Positions 34,006 to 43,151 of a stretch of 64,000 nucleotides of DNA are shown one piece after another. Position 1 is the stretch's first letter. Every line of letters begins with the position of its first letter. The translations under genes were made by a program, and so were the position numbers. This DNA is from Burkholderia sp. Ax-1719 (lineage in GTDB: Bacteria; Pseudomonadota; Gammaproteobacteria; Burkholderiales; Burkholderiaceae), in the NCBI RefSeq assembly GCF_011753055.1, contig NZ_VWWJ01000012.1, positions 62,001 through 126,000 of the forward strand, written 5' to 3'. The notes beneath the pieces were generated by a model, which saw only the letters and a program-made list of their open reading frames with translations, was not told the DNA's origin and searched no databases.

Positions 34006-34436
34006 CACGGGAAGGCCTCCTTAAAGCCTGGATTCATGAGCGACTTCTTTTGCTACGGTAATTTTTTCAGCCAGCTTCGCGGGCGGCTCGCCCGGTTCGC
34101 GCGCAGGGGCGCGACGATATCACGGCGCAGCGCCGCCGCGCCGCGCTATCGAACCGAAGCGCCAGCCAATGTCGAAACGGGAAGATCGGGACGGACAGGT
34201 CTCGCGCGACGCGCACGAGGCCCGTACGCCAGTCTACGGCACCTATGTCGCATAACTTTATAAAGCCCTTTTTTATTCGAGTATTTGCAAACGTTTCACC
34301 GAAATATTTCGGCAAATTGCGCGGATTTTTGGGAATTTGCGGCAGAAAACGTCAAGGGTTGGCACTGCGTGCGCGTCGTCGGCGGAAAAAAGCCGCGCGG
34401 CTTCGCACGGCTTTCCATCTTCGTGGCTGAGAGGGT
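34006..34436. other. Intergenic region with a minus-strand terminator
   Basis: This 431-bp region holds a terminator for the DUF3828-like gene at 34386-34414: on the minus strand an AAGCCG / CGGCTT stem is followed by six T. The rest, AT-rich near 34240-34330, probably contains the promoter of the MHYT protein gene. I see no gene. Confidence 0.6.
34386..34414 (-). terminator. Rho-independent terminator of the small secreted protein gene
   Basis: On the minus strand AAAGCCG and CGGCTTT pair around a short GC-rich loop and are followed by a run of T. It lies 22 bp past the stop of the gene at 34437. Confidence 0.8.
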
Positions 34437-34880
34437 CTAGCGATAGTCCAGCGTGCTATCGACCTTCGTGATTTTCCAGACGCCTGCGATCTTGCGCATG
34501 AAGACCACGACGCCGGTTTGGCTCTTCGAACCGAACATGACCGGGACGACCGCCACGTCGCCCAGCATGGCAACCTGCCGCGGCGCGATGTGGCTCAACC
34601 AGTCCTGATCGTCCTCATCCTGAGTCTTGGTGAAGTAATCCACATCTTCCGGCAAGCGATTATGCCGATAGTCGCTTCGCAATTTGTTGACCGTATCCTT
34701 TGCGACATACTCGAAGATACCTTCCTTTAGCAACGGAAAGGTCAGGTCCGATCCCGTTTTGATGTACCACGTATAAAACTGGCTCACCCTGGCTTCGGGC
34801 GAATCGGCTGCGCCGGATGCGAAAACATTGGAGCTGAACGCAAACGCGAAAAGGGCGAGTATTGAGAGAAGACGCTTCAT
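34437..34880 (-). CDS. Secreted DUF3828-like protein
   Basis: The 147 aa protein has a signal peptide (MKRLLSILALFAFAFSSNVFA) and a domain that resembles DUF3828 / NTF2-like fold proteins (RVSQFYTWYIK, LLKEGIFEYV, WKITKVD). Such proteins are usually periplasmic and of unknown role. It stands alone with its own terminator. GC content is lower than in the flanking genes. Confidence 0.8.
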   Translation of the reverse strand: MKRLLSILALFAFAFSSNVFASGAADSPEARVSQFYTWYIKTGSDLTFPLLKEGIFEYVAKDTVNKLRSDYRHNRLPEDVDYFTKTQDEDDQDWLSHIAPRQVAMLGDVAVVPVMFGSKSQTGVVVFMRKIAGVWKITKVDSTLDYR

Positions 34881-35289
34881 GGAAGATCAATTGTGGCGAT
34901 AGATTTTGTACGGCGGATGCGCTGTGCGATATGCCGGACCCGGATAAAAGCCTTCAGCGCCGGGCTGTTGCTTAAAATCGGATATCCAGATGGTCCCATT
35001 GAATCGCGCGCCGGACGTATTTTGCACAATGTCCCGTGCTACCAGCCTGAGCGTGATTAAACGCATAGGTTGCCGCGCTGGCGCCAGCGTATGCCATTTG
35101 AATCAATCCTTTTAAATCAATCCGAAAGCCGGTCTGTTTATCAGATTTAAAGAAAAAATGTGCTGTCGGTGCTCAGAGGTTTCACGCCCTTCATGGCATG
35201 TTTCGGCCTGGCCGCGCGGCTATCCCGCTCGAATTGCACTTCTTCATTAAAATCGGGCTCCGTATCAATCCGATGCCGGGAGTGCGAGC
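34881..35289. other. AT-richer intergenic region without recognisable gene
   Basis: The 409 bp between two divergent genes are clearly lower in GC than the average. There is one inverted repeat, GCGCTGGCGCCAGCG near 35077. I find no riboswitch or RNA gene. Confidence 0.5.
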
Positions 35290-36483
35290 ATGCCGCGTGT
35301 TCTTGCTATGTCTGGATCGAGTTTCCTTCTTGCCCGCTTTATGCGGCGCGCGCTGTGCCTCGCCGTCCTGCTCGCCGCTCCCCTGCTTTGCGCCCACGCC
35401 GATGAATCCGCCGCAGTGGTCACCCGCCCCGCGCCCTGGCACGTCGGCCTGGGTTCGCGCGTCGTTCATCCCGCCGTCGAGCGCAACTGGCGCGGCGCAA
35501 CGACGCGGCAACTGCTCACCCAGGTCTGGTATCCCGTCGCGCCCGGCACACCGGAAACGCCGCGCGAAATTGGCCGACCCGGCGACCCGATATTCCGCGG
35601 CCAGCCCGTCGCCAGCGACGCCTCGCTGGCCGGCGATGCAGGCACGCGCTTTCCACTCGTGCTGCTATCGCACGGCACGGGCGGCAGCGCCAACGATCAG
35701 GACTGGCTAGCCAGCGCGCTTGCTGCGCACGGCTATATCGTCGCGGCCGTCAATCATCCGGGCAATAACGAACTCGAACCGCTCACGCGTGAAGGCTTCC
35801 TGCTCTGGTGGGAACGCGCGACCGATCTGAGCAACGTGCTCGACGCTTTATTGGCCGATCCGCAGCTCGGGCCGCATATCGACGCCACGCGTATTGGCGC
35901 GGCCGGGTTTTCGCTGGGCGGCTACACCGTGCTGGCACTCGCGGGCGCGCGCACGGACGTCAATGCCCTGGAGGCGTTCTGCCGTTCGCCGCAGGCCGAT
36001 GCGATCTGCCATCCGCCTGAAGCGAAGCGCCTGGCCGGCGCGTCAAGCGACGCGAGCGGCGCAAGCGCCCCGCACCCACCGCCCACGCCCGAAATGCGCG
36101 CCTCGTTCGCCCGCTCGGGCGATTCGTACCGCGACGCCCGCGTGCGGGCCGTGTTCGCAATTGCGCCCGCGCTGGGCGAAGCCTTCGACGCCGATGCCTT
36201 CAAGTCCGTGTCGATTCCTGTCGCCCTGCTCGCGGGCACCGCCGATATCACTGTGCCGCCCGACACCAACGTGCGCCGCATCGCGGGCTTTTTGCCCCAG
36301 GCGAGCCTCACGATGGTGCCGGGCGCTTCGCACTACACCTTCCTCGACACCTGCCTGCCTGTTGCCGCCGAGCGCCTGGCGCGCATCTGCAAGGATGGTC
36401 CGGGCGTGGACCGGGACGCCGTGCATGCGCTCGCGGCGAGTGAAGCGCTGGCGTTCTTCAACCGTCACCTGGCGAAGCCGTGA
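35290..36483 (+). CDS. Secreted alpha/beta hydrolase, PAF-acetylhydrolase / dienelactone hydrolase type
   Basis: The 397 aa protein has a hydrophobic export signal (residues about 17-37, ending near CAHA) and an alpha/beta hydrolase domain with LLSHGTGGSANDQDWLA, the nucleophile elbow GFSLGG, an acidic residue in AGTADITVPPD and the base His in PGASHYTF. The pattern resembles bacterial platelet-activating-factor acetylhydrolase-like esterases. Starts at 35290, 35308 and 35341 are in frame; the last gives the most typical signal peptide. It probably hydrolyses esters in the periplasm or outside the cell. Confidence 0.85.
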   Translation: MPRVLAMSGSSFLLARFMRRALCLAVLLAAPLLCAHADESAAVVTRPAPWHVGLGSRVVHPAVERNWRGATTRQLLTQVWYPVAPGTPETPREIGRPGDPIFRGQPVASDASLAGDAGTRFPLVLLSHGTGGSANDQDWLASALAAHGYIVAAVNHPGNNELEPLTREGFLLWWERATDLSNVLDALLADPQLGPHIDATRIGAAGFSLGGYTVLALAGARTDVNALEAFCRSPQADAICHPPEAKRLAGASSDASGASAPHPPPTPEMRASFARSGDSYRDARVRAVFAIAPALGEAFDADAFKSVSIPVALLAGTADITVPPDTNVRRIAGFLPQASLTMVPGASHYTFLDTCLPVAAERLARICKDGPGVDRDAVHALAASEALAFFNRHLAKP

Positions 36484-36518
36484 GCGGCTAAGGGATCAAA
36501 GCGGACTCAGATCACCGC

Positions 36519-37040
36519 TCAGATCACCGAGTCAGACGGCGCGAGCGTCACGCGCGTGGCCAGCGCGCTGAGCGCAATCGCGTGGATCATCTGGCTGACC
36601 GTGGTGCAGGCGTCGCTGAGCACGGTGACTTTCTTGTAGTCGTCGGCGCGGCGGGACAGCGCCGTATGCGTCACGCAGTTCTGCGTCATCATCCCGCACA
36701 GGATCAGCTCGTCGACGCCCAGACGCTGCAAGGTGTCGTGCAACGTGGTGCGCTCGAAGGCATCCGCGAACTGCTTGACGACCACGGGCGCATCGGGCGC
36801 GGCCGCCTGGATGCGCGCATGCGTTTCGACGCCCACGGTGCCCGCGTTGAAGAACGGCGCATTGCCTTTGGCGGCGTCGGCGACGTGCTGGACGTGGATC
36901 ACCGGGATACCCTTCACCTGCGCACGGCCGATGGCGCGCTCGACCACGGCGAGCGTGGCGTCGGCGTTCCAGAGTTCGAACGCGCCGCCGGGGAAATAGT
37001 CGTTCTGGAGGTCGATGACGATCAGCGCGGGTTGGCTCAT
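36519..37040 (-). CDS. Isochorismatase-family cysteine hydrolase (nicotinamidase-like)
   Basis: The 173 aa protein has the triad Asp10 (IVIDLQNDYFPGG), Lys89 (VVKQFADAF) and Cys122 (MTQNCVTHTA). It is a complete family member, different from the one at 29916. Members hydrolyse amides or isochorismate; none can be chosen. It converges on the hydrolase gene with 35 nt between the stops. The region ahead of it contains the TetR-type palindrome at 37157, shared with the dehydrogenase. Confidence 0.9.
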   Translation of the reverse strand: MSQPALIVIDLQNDYFPGGAFELWNADATLAVVERAIGRAQVKGIPVIHVQHVADAAKGNAPFFNAGTVGVETHARIQAAAPDAPVVVKQFADAFERTTLHDTLQRLGVDELILCGMMTQNCVTHTALSRRADDYKKVTVLSDACTTVSQMIHAIALSALATRVTLAPSDSVI

Positions 37041-37156
37041 GCAAATGCTCCTGGTCTTTAAGTAGGCGTGCGGAATGTACGCGCCGATCAGTCTACGCGA
37101 GCCTGACGCGCGTGATGGTTTCAGGGTGCGATCGTATCGGCTGGCTCAGTAAAAAC

Positions 37157-37176
37157 CCAATAGTACGACCGTACTA
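37157..37176. promoter_or_regulatory. Perfect TetR-type palindrome
   Basis: AATAGTACG and CGTACTATT form a perfect inverted repeat with a 2-bp spacer. The sequence closely resembles operators of TetR-type fatty-acid-degradation repressors in proteobacteria. It lies about 55 bp upstream of the acyl-CoA dehydrogenase ATG and about 117 bp from the cysteine hydrolase start. No TetR gene lies in the window. Confidence 0.8.
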
Positions 37177-37230
37177 TTTTAGTGTAGGCTGGCGCTCTCA
37201 CTCGTCACCTTCTTCGCGAGACCGCCTGCC

Positions 37231-39081
37231 ATGTCGCTGATCTTCTCCCGCCGTGACCTGAATTTCCTGCTCTACGAATGGCTCGACGTCGAGCGTCTCA
37301 CGCGTATCGCGCGCTACGCCGACCATTCGCGCGAGACCTTCGACGCCGCGCTGGACACCTGCGAGAAGATCGCCACCGACCTGTTCGCGCCGCACAACAA
37401 GAAGAACGATCAGCACGAGCCGCATTTCGATGGCGAGACCGTCACCATCATTCCCGAAGTCAAGACCGCGCTGAAGGCCTTCTGCGAAGCCGGGCTGATG
37501 GCGGCAGGCCAGGACTACGAATACGGCGGCATGCAGTTGCCGCTGGTGGTCGAGAAAGCCGGCTTTGCCTGGTTCAAGGCCGCCAACGTGGGATCGAGCG
37601 CCTACCCGTTTCTGACCATCGGCAATGCGAACCTGCTGCTCGCGCACGGCAGCGAAAAGCAGATCGAGACCTTCGTGAAGCCCGAACTGGAAGGGCGCTA
37701 CTTCGGCACGATGTGTCTCTCGGAACCGCAGGCGGGTTCTTCGCTATCCGATGTGGCGACGCGCGCCGACTACCAGGGCGAATCGCCACTGGGCGCGCAG
37801 TATCGTCTGCGCGGCAACAAAATGTGGATTTCGGGCGGTGAGCACGAGCTGTCGGAAAACATCGTGCATCTGGTGCTCGCGAAGATTCCGGGCCCGGATG
37901 GCAAATTGATTCCCGGCGTGAAGGGCATCTCGCTCTTCGTGGTGCCGAAATACCTCGTCAACGAGGACGGCACGCGCGGCGAGCACAATGACGTGGTGCT
38001 CGCGGGCCTCAATCACAAGATGGGGTATCGCGGCACCACCAACTGTCTGCTCAATTTCGGCGAAGGCACGAAGTACACGCCGGGCGGCCGCGCGGGCGCC
38101 ATCGGCTATCTGGTGGGCGAGCCGCACAAGGGCCTCGCCTATATGTTCCATATGATGAACGAGGCGCGCATTGGCGTAGGTCTGGGCGCGACGATGCTCG
38201 GCTACACCGGCTATCTGCACGCGCTCGACTATGCGCGCAATCGTCCGCAGGGGCGCGGCATGGGCGCGGCGGGCAAGGATCCGGCATCGCCGCAAATCAA
38301 GCTGGTCGAGCACGCGGACGTGCGCCGCATGCTGCTCGCGCAAAAGAGCTATGTGGAAGGCGCGCTTGCGCTCACGCTGTGGTGCGCGAAGCTCGTGGAC
38401 GAAGCCCGCGCCATTGACGACGATGCCGCGCGCGAACCGCTTACGCTGTTGCTCGATTTGCTCACGCCGATTGCCAAAAGCTGGCCGTCGCAATGGTGCC
38501 TCGCCGCTAACGACCTCGCGATTCAGGTGCATGGCGGCTACGGTTACACGCGCGAATACAACGTCGAGCAGTTCTATCGCGACAACCGCCTTAATCCGAT
38601 TCACGAAGGCACGCACGGCATTCAGGGCCTCGATCTGCTCGGCCGCAAGGTGACGATCAAGGACGGCGCGGCGCTCAAACTGTTCGCGCAGCGCGTACAG
38701 GCCACGCTCGACCGCGCCCGTTCGAATGGCGATGCGCAGGACGCAGCGCATGCGCGCGCGCTGGAAGCGGCGCTTGGACGGCTGGTGGAAGTCACGCGCG
38801 CGCTGTGGGCGGCGGGCGATCCGAATGTGACGCTCGCGAATGCTTCGGTGTACCTGGAAGCGTTCGGTCACGTTGTCGTCGCGTGGATCTGGCTTGAGCA
38901 GGCGCTGGCCGCACGCGCGGCGCTCAAGCACGTGCAAGGCGACGACGCCGACTTCTATCGCGGCAAGCTGGCAGCGGCGACTTACTTCTTTGCGTGGGAA
39001 TTGCCGAAGACGTCCGCGCAATTCGATCTGCTGACCTCGCTCGATCGCACCACACTCGACATGCAGGACGCGTGGTTCTGA
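37231..39081 (+). CDS. Large acyl-CoA dehydrogenase (DmdC-like, with C-terminal extension)
   Basis: The 616 aa protein is a long acyl-CoA dehydrogenase. It has the FAD/substrate stretch MCLSEPQAGSSLSDV, KMWISGGEHEL, a substrate-binding region with MGYRGTTN, GGYGYTREYNVEQFYRDNR, and IHEGTHGIQ, whose Glu is the probable catalytic base. A C-terminal extension of about 120 residues is typical of the group that includes 3-methylmercaptopropionyl-CoA dehydrogenase. It oxidises the alpha-beta bond of an acyl-CoA; the chain is unknown. Control by a TetR repressor is likely from the palindrome upstream, and a strong terminator follows. Confidence 0.92.
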   Translation: MSLIFSRRDLNFLLYEWLDVERLTRIARYADHSRETFDAALDTCEKIATDLFAPHNKKNDQHEPHFDGETVTIIPEVKTALKAFCEAGLMAAGQDYEYGGMQLPLVVEKAGFAWFKAANVGSSAYPFLTIGNANLLLAHGSEKQIETFVKPELEGRYFGTMCLSEPQAGSSLSDVATRADYQGESPLGAQYRLRGNKMWISGGEHELSENIVHLVLAKIPGPDGKLIPGVKGISLFVVPKYLVNEDGTRGEHNDVVLAGLNHKMGYRGTTNCLLNFGEGTKYTPGGRAGAIGYLVGEPHKGLAYMFHMMNEARIGVGLGATMLGYTGYLHALDYARNRPQGRGMGAAGKDPASPQIKLVEHADVRRMLLAQKSYVEGALALTLWCAKLVDEARAIDDDAAREPLTLLLDLLTPIAKSWPSQWCLAANDLAIQVHGGYGYTREYNVEQFYRDNRLNPIHEGTHGIQGLDLLGRKVTIKDGAALKLFAQRVQATLDRARSNGDAQDAAHARALEAALGRLVEVTRALWAAGDPNVTLANASVYLEAFGHVVVAWIWLEQALAARAALKHVQGDDADFYRGKLAAATYFFAWELPKTSAQFDLLTSLDRTTLDMQDAWF

Positions 39082-39104
39082 ACGCGCTTTTTCGCCGATA
39101 GAAA

Positions 39105-39140
39105 AACGGCGCGATGTCCATTCAAGGACATCGCGCCGTT
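39105..39140 (+). terminator. Bidirectional rho-independent terminator
   Basis: AACGGCGCGATGTCC and its complement form a 15-bp perfect stem around a 6-nt loop. It is preceded by an A-run and followed by ATCGATTTTG, so it ends both the dehydrogenase and the ugpB gene. Confidence 0.9.
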
Positions 39141-39169
39141 ATCGATTTTGCGCTGTGTCTTAGCGGTGG

Positions 39170-40540
39170 TTAGCCACCTTGCTTCTCGAAGCGCCTCAGC
39201 AATTCATTGCCGCGCGAGTTGGCCGAATCGAGCGCCTGCTGCGGCGTCTTGCTGCCCGTCCACACCTGCTCCAGTTCCTCATCCACCACCGTGCGGATCT
39301 GCGGCATGTTGCCCAGACGCAGGCCCTTGGTGTAAGGCAGCGGCGGCTTGTTGAGCATCTGCTTCGTGGCGGTATCGGCGCCCGGATGTGCAGCATAAAA
39401 GCCCTGCTTGCGCGCGAGATCGTAGGCGGCGGTCGTCACGGGCAGATAACCCGTATCCTCGTGCCATTTCGCAGCGACAGCGGGCGAAGTCAGATACGCC
39501 AGAAACTTCGCGACGCCCTTATAGACCTCAGGGTTCTTGCCCGCCAGCACCCACAGGCTCGCCCCGCCGATGATGGCATTCTGCGGCGCGCCTTTCACGC
39601 TCGGGTCGTACGGCATCATGCCGGTGCCGAACTGGAATTTCGCGTACTTCTGCACATTCGCAAACGCGCCCGACGAGCCCATCATGATGCCGCAATCGCC
39701 GCTATAGAACTTGGCCGTGGCCTCATCCTTGCGTCCCACATACGTGAACGTGCCGTCCTTCGCCATCTTCTGCAGAAAGGCGATATGCGCGACCTGCAAG
39801 GGCTTGTTGATTTCCAGTTCCGCGTCCGCGCCATCGAAACCATTATTGCGCGTCGCGATCGGCGCGGCTTGCCAGGCACTGTAGTTCTCGATCTGGATCC
39901 AGCCTTGCCAGCCGGTCGTAAAGCCGCAATTCAGGCCCGCGGCCTTGAGTTTCGCGGCATCGGCGGCGACTTCGGGCCAGGTTTTCGGCGGTGCGTCGGG
40001 ATTCAGGCCGGCCTTTTTGAACGCGTCGCGATTGTAGTAAAGCAGCGGCGTGGAGCTATTGAATGGCATCGAGACGAGATGACCTGTTTTCGCATCGCCG
40101 TAATAGCTCGCAATGGTCGGCACGAAGGCTTTTTCGTCGAACGGCACGCCCGCGTTCTTCATCACGTCATAGACGGGAACGACGGCTTTTTTCGCCTGCA
40201 TCATGGTTGCCGTGCCTACTTCGTAGACCTGAAGGATGGCGGGCGCGTCGCCGCTGCGATAAGCGGCGATACCGGCTGCGAGCGTTTGATCATAGGTGCC
40301 CTTGAAAACCGGCACGATCTTGTATTCGCTTTGCGAGGCGTTGAACTGCTGGGCGATTTCGTTCACGCGCTCGCCCAGTTCCGATTCCATCGCGTGCCAG
40401 AACTGGATTTCGGTGGGCGCTGCCTGCGCCACCTGTGCCGCCTGCATGCCGGATGCGAACAGCATCGTGGCGCTCAGGACGCGCAGCGCGCCCCGCAGCG
40501 TATGACGTGGTTTCGTGCGCAACTTCTCGTGCTTTCTCAT
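39170..40540 (-). CDS. ugpB: UgpB-type periplasmic binding protein for glycerol-3-phosphate
   Basis: The 456 aa protein has a basic N-terminus and signal peptide ending near AQA, then a type-2 periplasmic binding fold closely following UgpB: EIQFWHAMESELG, FKGTYDQTLAAGIAAYR, MPFNSSTPLLYYNRDAFKKAGL, GGASLWVLAGK and TGYLPVTTAAYD. UgpB binds sn-glycerol-3-phosphate and glycerophosphodiesters for the UgpAEC transporter. No ugpA, ugpE or ugpC lies next to it: a terminator follows directly and an unrelated transporter gene precedes it. The ATG at 40540 is chosen over 40621 because it starts the signal peptide. Confidence 0.92.
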   Translation of the reverse strand: MRKHEKLRTKPRHTLRGALRVLSATMLFASGMQAAQVAQAAPTEIQFWHAMESELGERVNEIAQQFNASQSEYKIVPVFKGTYDQTLAAGIAAYRSGDAPAILQVYEVGTATMMQAKKAVVPVYDVMKNAGVPFDEKAFVPTIASYYGDAKTGHLVSMPFNSSTPLLYYNRDAFKKAGLNPDAPPKTWPEVAADAAKLKAAGLNCGFTTGWQGWIQIENYSAWQAAPIATRNNGFDGADAELEINKPLQVAHIAFLQKMAKDGTFTYVGRKDEATAKFYSGDCGIMMGSSGAFANVQKYAKFQFGTGMMPYDPSVKGAPQNAIIGGASLWVLAGKNPEVYKGVAKFLAYLTSPAVAAKWHEDTGYLPVTTAAYDLARKQGFYAAHPGADTATKQMLNKPPLPYTKGLRLGNMPQIRTVVDEELEQVWTGSKTPQQALDSANSRGNELLRRFEKQGG

Positions 40541-40639
40541 CGGGCTCTTTTCCTGGTCGTGGATATCGATACGGGATGGCGAAACACAAAGCTGCGCAAG
40601 GTTAGCATAGCGACATGGCACTCATGCGCTGATTGCCGG

Positions 40640-41890
40640 TCATTGCCCCGCCGTGCCTTCCTGCCTGCGAGGCTTGCCGTGTCCGATGCGTTGTGCGCGA
40701 TAGATACCCGTGTGCCCGGAAAACAGATAAGCGGTCACGCAGCCGATTGCGGCCAACGGCCCAATATCCGCGCCGAACAGCTCGACGGCCATGAGCGTGG
40801 TGGCAATCGGCGTATTCGCCGCGCCTGAAAACACAGCGACAAAGCCAATGCCCGCCATGAGCGCAAACGGCATATGCAGGAGCGGAGCCAGCACGTTGCC
40901 GAGCGTCGCGCCGATATAAAAGAGCGGCGTGACTTCGCCGCCCTTGAAACCGGTGCCCAGCGAAGCGATCGTAAAGACGAATTTGCCAAGGCTGTCCCAA
41001 GGCTGCATCGGCATCTGGAAAGCGCGCACGATATCGGGAATGCCCAGGCCAATGTAGTGATAAGCGTCGAGCGCCCACACCGCCGTTGCAATGACGATAC
41101 CGCCACACAGCGGACGCAGCGGCGCATAAGCGATATAGCGCTTCACAAGCGCGCCCAGGCGATGCGCGCAGGTCGCGAACGCCATGCCGACGAGCCCGAA
41201 CACGATGCCCGCCAGCGCCACCGCTATCACACTGCCAAAACCTACCGGCACGATCTGCCCGATCGTGTAGTGCACGTGATGGACGCCCCACGCGAGGCAC
41301 ACCTGGTCGGCGACGATACCCGCGACCACGCACGGAAAGATTGCGTCATAACGCATGCGCCCGATTGCCAGCACTTCCAGCCCGAACACCGCGCCCGCCA
41401 GCGGCGTGCCGAACACCGAAGCAAAACCCGCACTCATCCCCGCCATCAGCAGCACACGCCGGTCATCGTGTTTCAGGCGAAAAACATGCGTGAGTTGATC
41501 GGCGAGCGCGCCGCCCATCTGCACGGCTGTGCCTTCGCGCCCCACCGACGCACCGAACAGATGGGACACGATCGTGCCGCCCAGCACCAGCGGCACCATG
41601 CGCAGCGGCACGACTTTCTTCGGGTCGTGAATTTCGTCGATGAGCAGATTGTTGCCCGCATCCACGGGCTTGCCGAGCCGGTTATAAATCCAGCCGACAG
41701 CGAAGCCGGCCAGCGGAAGCAGCCAGATCACCCAGCGATGCGCCTCGCGCCACGCGGTCGCGTCGTCGAGTGCAAATAGAAAGAAGGCCGACGCACTGCC
41801 CGCAAGCGCAGCGACGAAACTGGCAATCAGCAGCCACTTGCCGAAATATGGCAGCAGTTCGAGTTGTTCAAAACGGCGGAAGGTGTCCAT
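40640..41890 (-). CDS. CLC-family fluoride/proton antiporter
   Basis: The 416 aa membrane protein has the CLC fold: about ten hydrophobic segments, a GREGTAVQMGG motif with Glu119 as the gating Glu, and a selectivity-helix region VDAGNNLL in place of the chloride-type GSGIP. The later region FSGAANTPIATTLMAVELFG is also typical. The fluoride riboswitch directly upstream (41972-42035) identifies it as a CLC-F exporter that removes fluoride from the cytoplasm. The ATG at 41890 is preferred over 41923, which would fall close to the riboswitch. Confidence 0.93.
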   Translation of the reverse strand: MDTFRRFEQLELLPYFGKWLLIASFVAALAGSASAFFLFALDDATAWREAHRWVIWLLPLAGFAVGWIYNRLGKPVDAGNNLLIDEIHDPKKVVPLRMVPLVLGGTIVSHLFGASVGREGTAVQMGGALADQLTHVFRLKHDDRRVLLMAGMSAGFASVFGTPLAGAVFGLEVLAIGRMRYDAIFPCVVAGIVADQVCLAWGVHHVHYTIGQIVPVGFGSVIAVALAGIVFGLVGMAFATCAHRLGALVKRYIAYAPLRPLCGGIVIATAVWALDAYHYIGLGIPDIVRAFQMPMQPWDSLGKFVFTIASLGTGFKGGEVTPLFYIGATLGNVLAPLLHMPFALMAGIGFVAVFSGAANTPIATTLMAVELFGADIGPLAAIGCVTAYLFSGHTGIYRAQRIGHGKPRRQEGTAGQ

Positions 41891-41971
41891 TGGTCTTGTG
41901 CCTGAAAAATACGGGCTGACCAAGGTGCGGAATGTCGAGACGAGCGCCCACAGCTCCGACGATGGTCAGTA

Positions 41972-42035
41972 ACTGTAGGCGTCATTAACCGCGAAACGAA
42001 CGCGCGGTGGTTAAAGGAGGAACGCCATCTCCGAG
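41972..42035 (-). promoter_or_regulatory. Fluoride riboswitch (crcB motif)
   Basis: Read on the minus strand, GGAGATGGCGTTCCTCC and TTTAACC are followed by a GC-rich hairpin, GGTTAATGACGCC and TACAG. These match the conserved crcB motif, including the pseudoknot bases and the TGATGxCGCCTAC-like 3' block (here TAATGACGCCTAC). The layout is nearly the same as the Pseudomonas syringae example. Between aptamer and ATG about 80 nt are available for an expression platform, which I cannot assign. Confidence 0.95.
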
Positions 42036-42072
42036 GCCGTGATCATACACCAACTGCGCGATCTGTCGGCGT

Positions 42073-43149
42073 CTATAGCTGATCCTGCACACGCACCACG
42101 CGCGTGGCGTGAGTGAGTGGGTCGCGCCATACCAGCGTGGTGCGATCCACTTCGGCGCGGTCGTGCTGCACGCCACCATGAATCAGGAAATAGCTGGTGT
42201 TGACGTCGTATAGCGACGAATCCAGCGTCACGCCATCTACGTCTGCAGCCTGAAGCGCCAGCGAGACATCGCTCATGTTGCGGAAGAAAACCGTCTGCCG
42301 ACGCGCCACAAACGCCTGCGCCTTGGCCAGCGTCATCTCCGGAATGATGGCGGTCAGCACCTCGGCGCTTGCGGTATTCATGTTGACTGGCGTCGCGTTC
42401 GGTAACACCGTAATGAACGGGCGTAATCGCGCAACCGCTGCGGGTGTATAGCCGGGGATGTCGAGCAGCGCGTCGGTATCGGTCATCAGCAGCGAGGCGA
42501 CCTTGCTGGTGTCGTCGTCGCTCGCTTCGAGGCCGGGGTTATCCGTGAAGCTCGAACCGTCCTCCTGCGTTTGCGTCGATGTATTCGACGTACCGGCGTT
42601 TTCGAAGCGCGTAGCCGAATGCGACAATCCCGCGCGCACATAAAGCGCCGTCTTGCTCGCCAGTTGGCCGTCAACGCCAACGAGTTGCAGCAAACGCTGA
42701 AACGCCTGCAATTGCGTGACGTTCACTTCCAGCACGCCAGGCGAGGGATTCGACACGAGACTGCGCAAATTGAAGCGCGACTGGGCGTCTTCGACTGTGC
42801 CAGTCAGCCACGTCGAGCCGACCTGCGTGCTGTCATCGCTCATCGCGCCAATAAAATGGCTCAGCCGCGTGCGCGCGACCGGCGTGCTCCACAGACCGCC
42901 CAGATACGTGACCGAAGGCAGCGTATCGGCTTCCGAGTGCAGGACGAGCCGCGTCCAGTCGAGCGCGCCGCGCGCAACCCATTGCGCCTGGCCGAGCAGG
43001 CGCTGGTTCTCGATGCGCCGCACCTGCACCTGTTCGCGCCAGAGGATGCCCGACACCAGAATGGCCGACAGCGCCATCACCAGCAGCGCGGTGATGATCG
43101 CCGCGCCTTCTTCGCGTCGCGTGGCGCGTGCCTTGATGGGTGCATGCAT
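42073..43149 (-). CDS. gspK: Type II secretion minor pseudopilin GspK
   Basis: The 358 aa protein starts with a short basic leader and EEGAAIITALLVMALSAILVSGILW, a pseudopilin N-terminal helix without the Glu at position 5, as usual for GspK. The large globular domain contains the helix-hairpin-helix-like stretch of the family (LLDIPGYTPAAVARLRPFITVLP, VNMNTASAEVLTAI). GspK caps the pseudopilus tip with GspI and GspJ. The ATG at 43149 follows the gspJ stop by two bases. No gspL or gspM follows; the next gene downstream is the fluoride exporter. Confidence 0.9.
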   Translation of the reverse strand: MHAPIKARATRREEGAAIITALLVMALSAILVSGILWREQVQVRRIENQRLLGQAQWVARGALDWTRLVLHSEADTLPSVTYLGGLWSTPVARTRLSHFIGAMSDDSTQVGSTWLTGTVEDAQSRFNLRSLVSNPSPGVLEVNVTQLQAFQRLLQLVGVDGQLASKTALYVRAGLSHSATRFENAGTSNTSTQTQEDGSSFTDNPGLEASDDDTSKVASLLMTDTDALLDIPGYTPAAVARLRPFITVLPNATPVNMNTASAEVLTAIIPEMTLAKAQAFVARRQTVFFRNMSDVSLALQAADVDGVTLDSSLYDVNTSYFLIHGGVQHDRAEVDRTTLVWRDPLTHATRVVRVQDQL

Positions 43150-43151
43150 CG

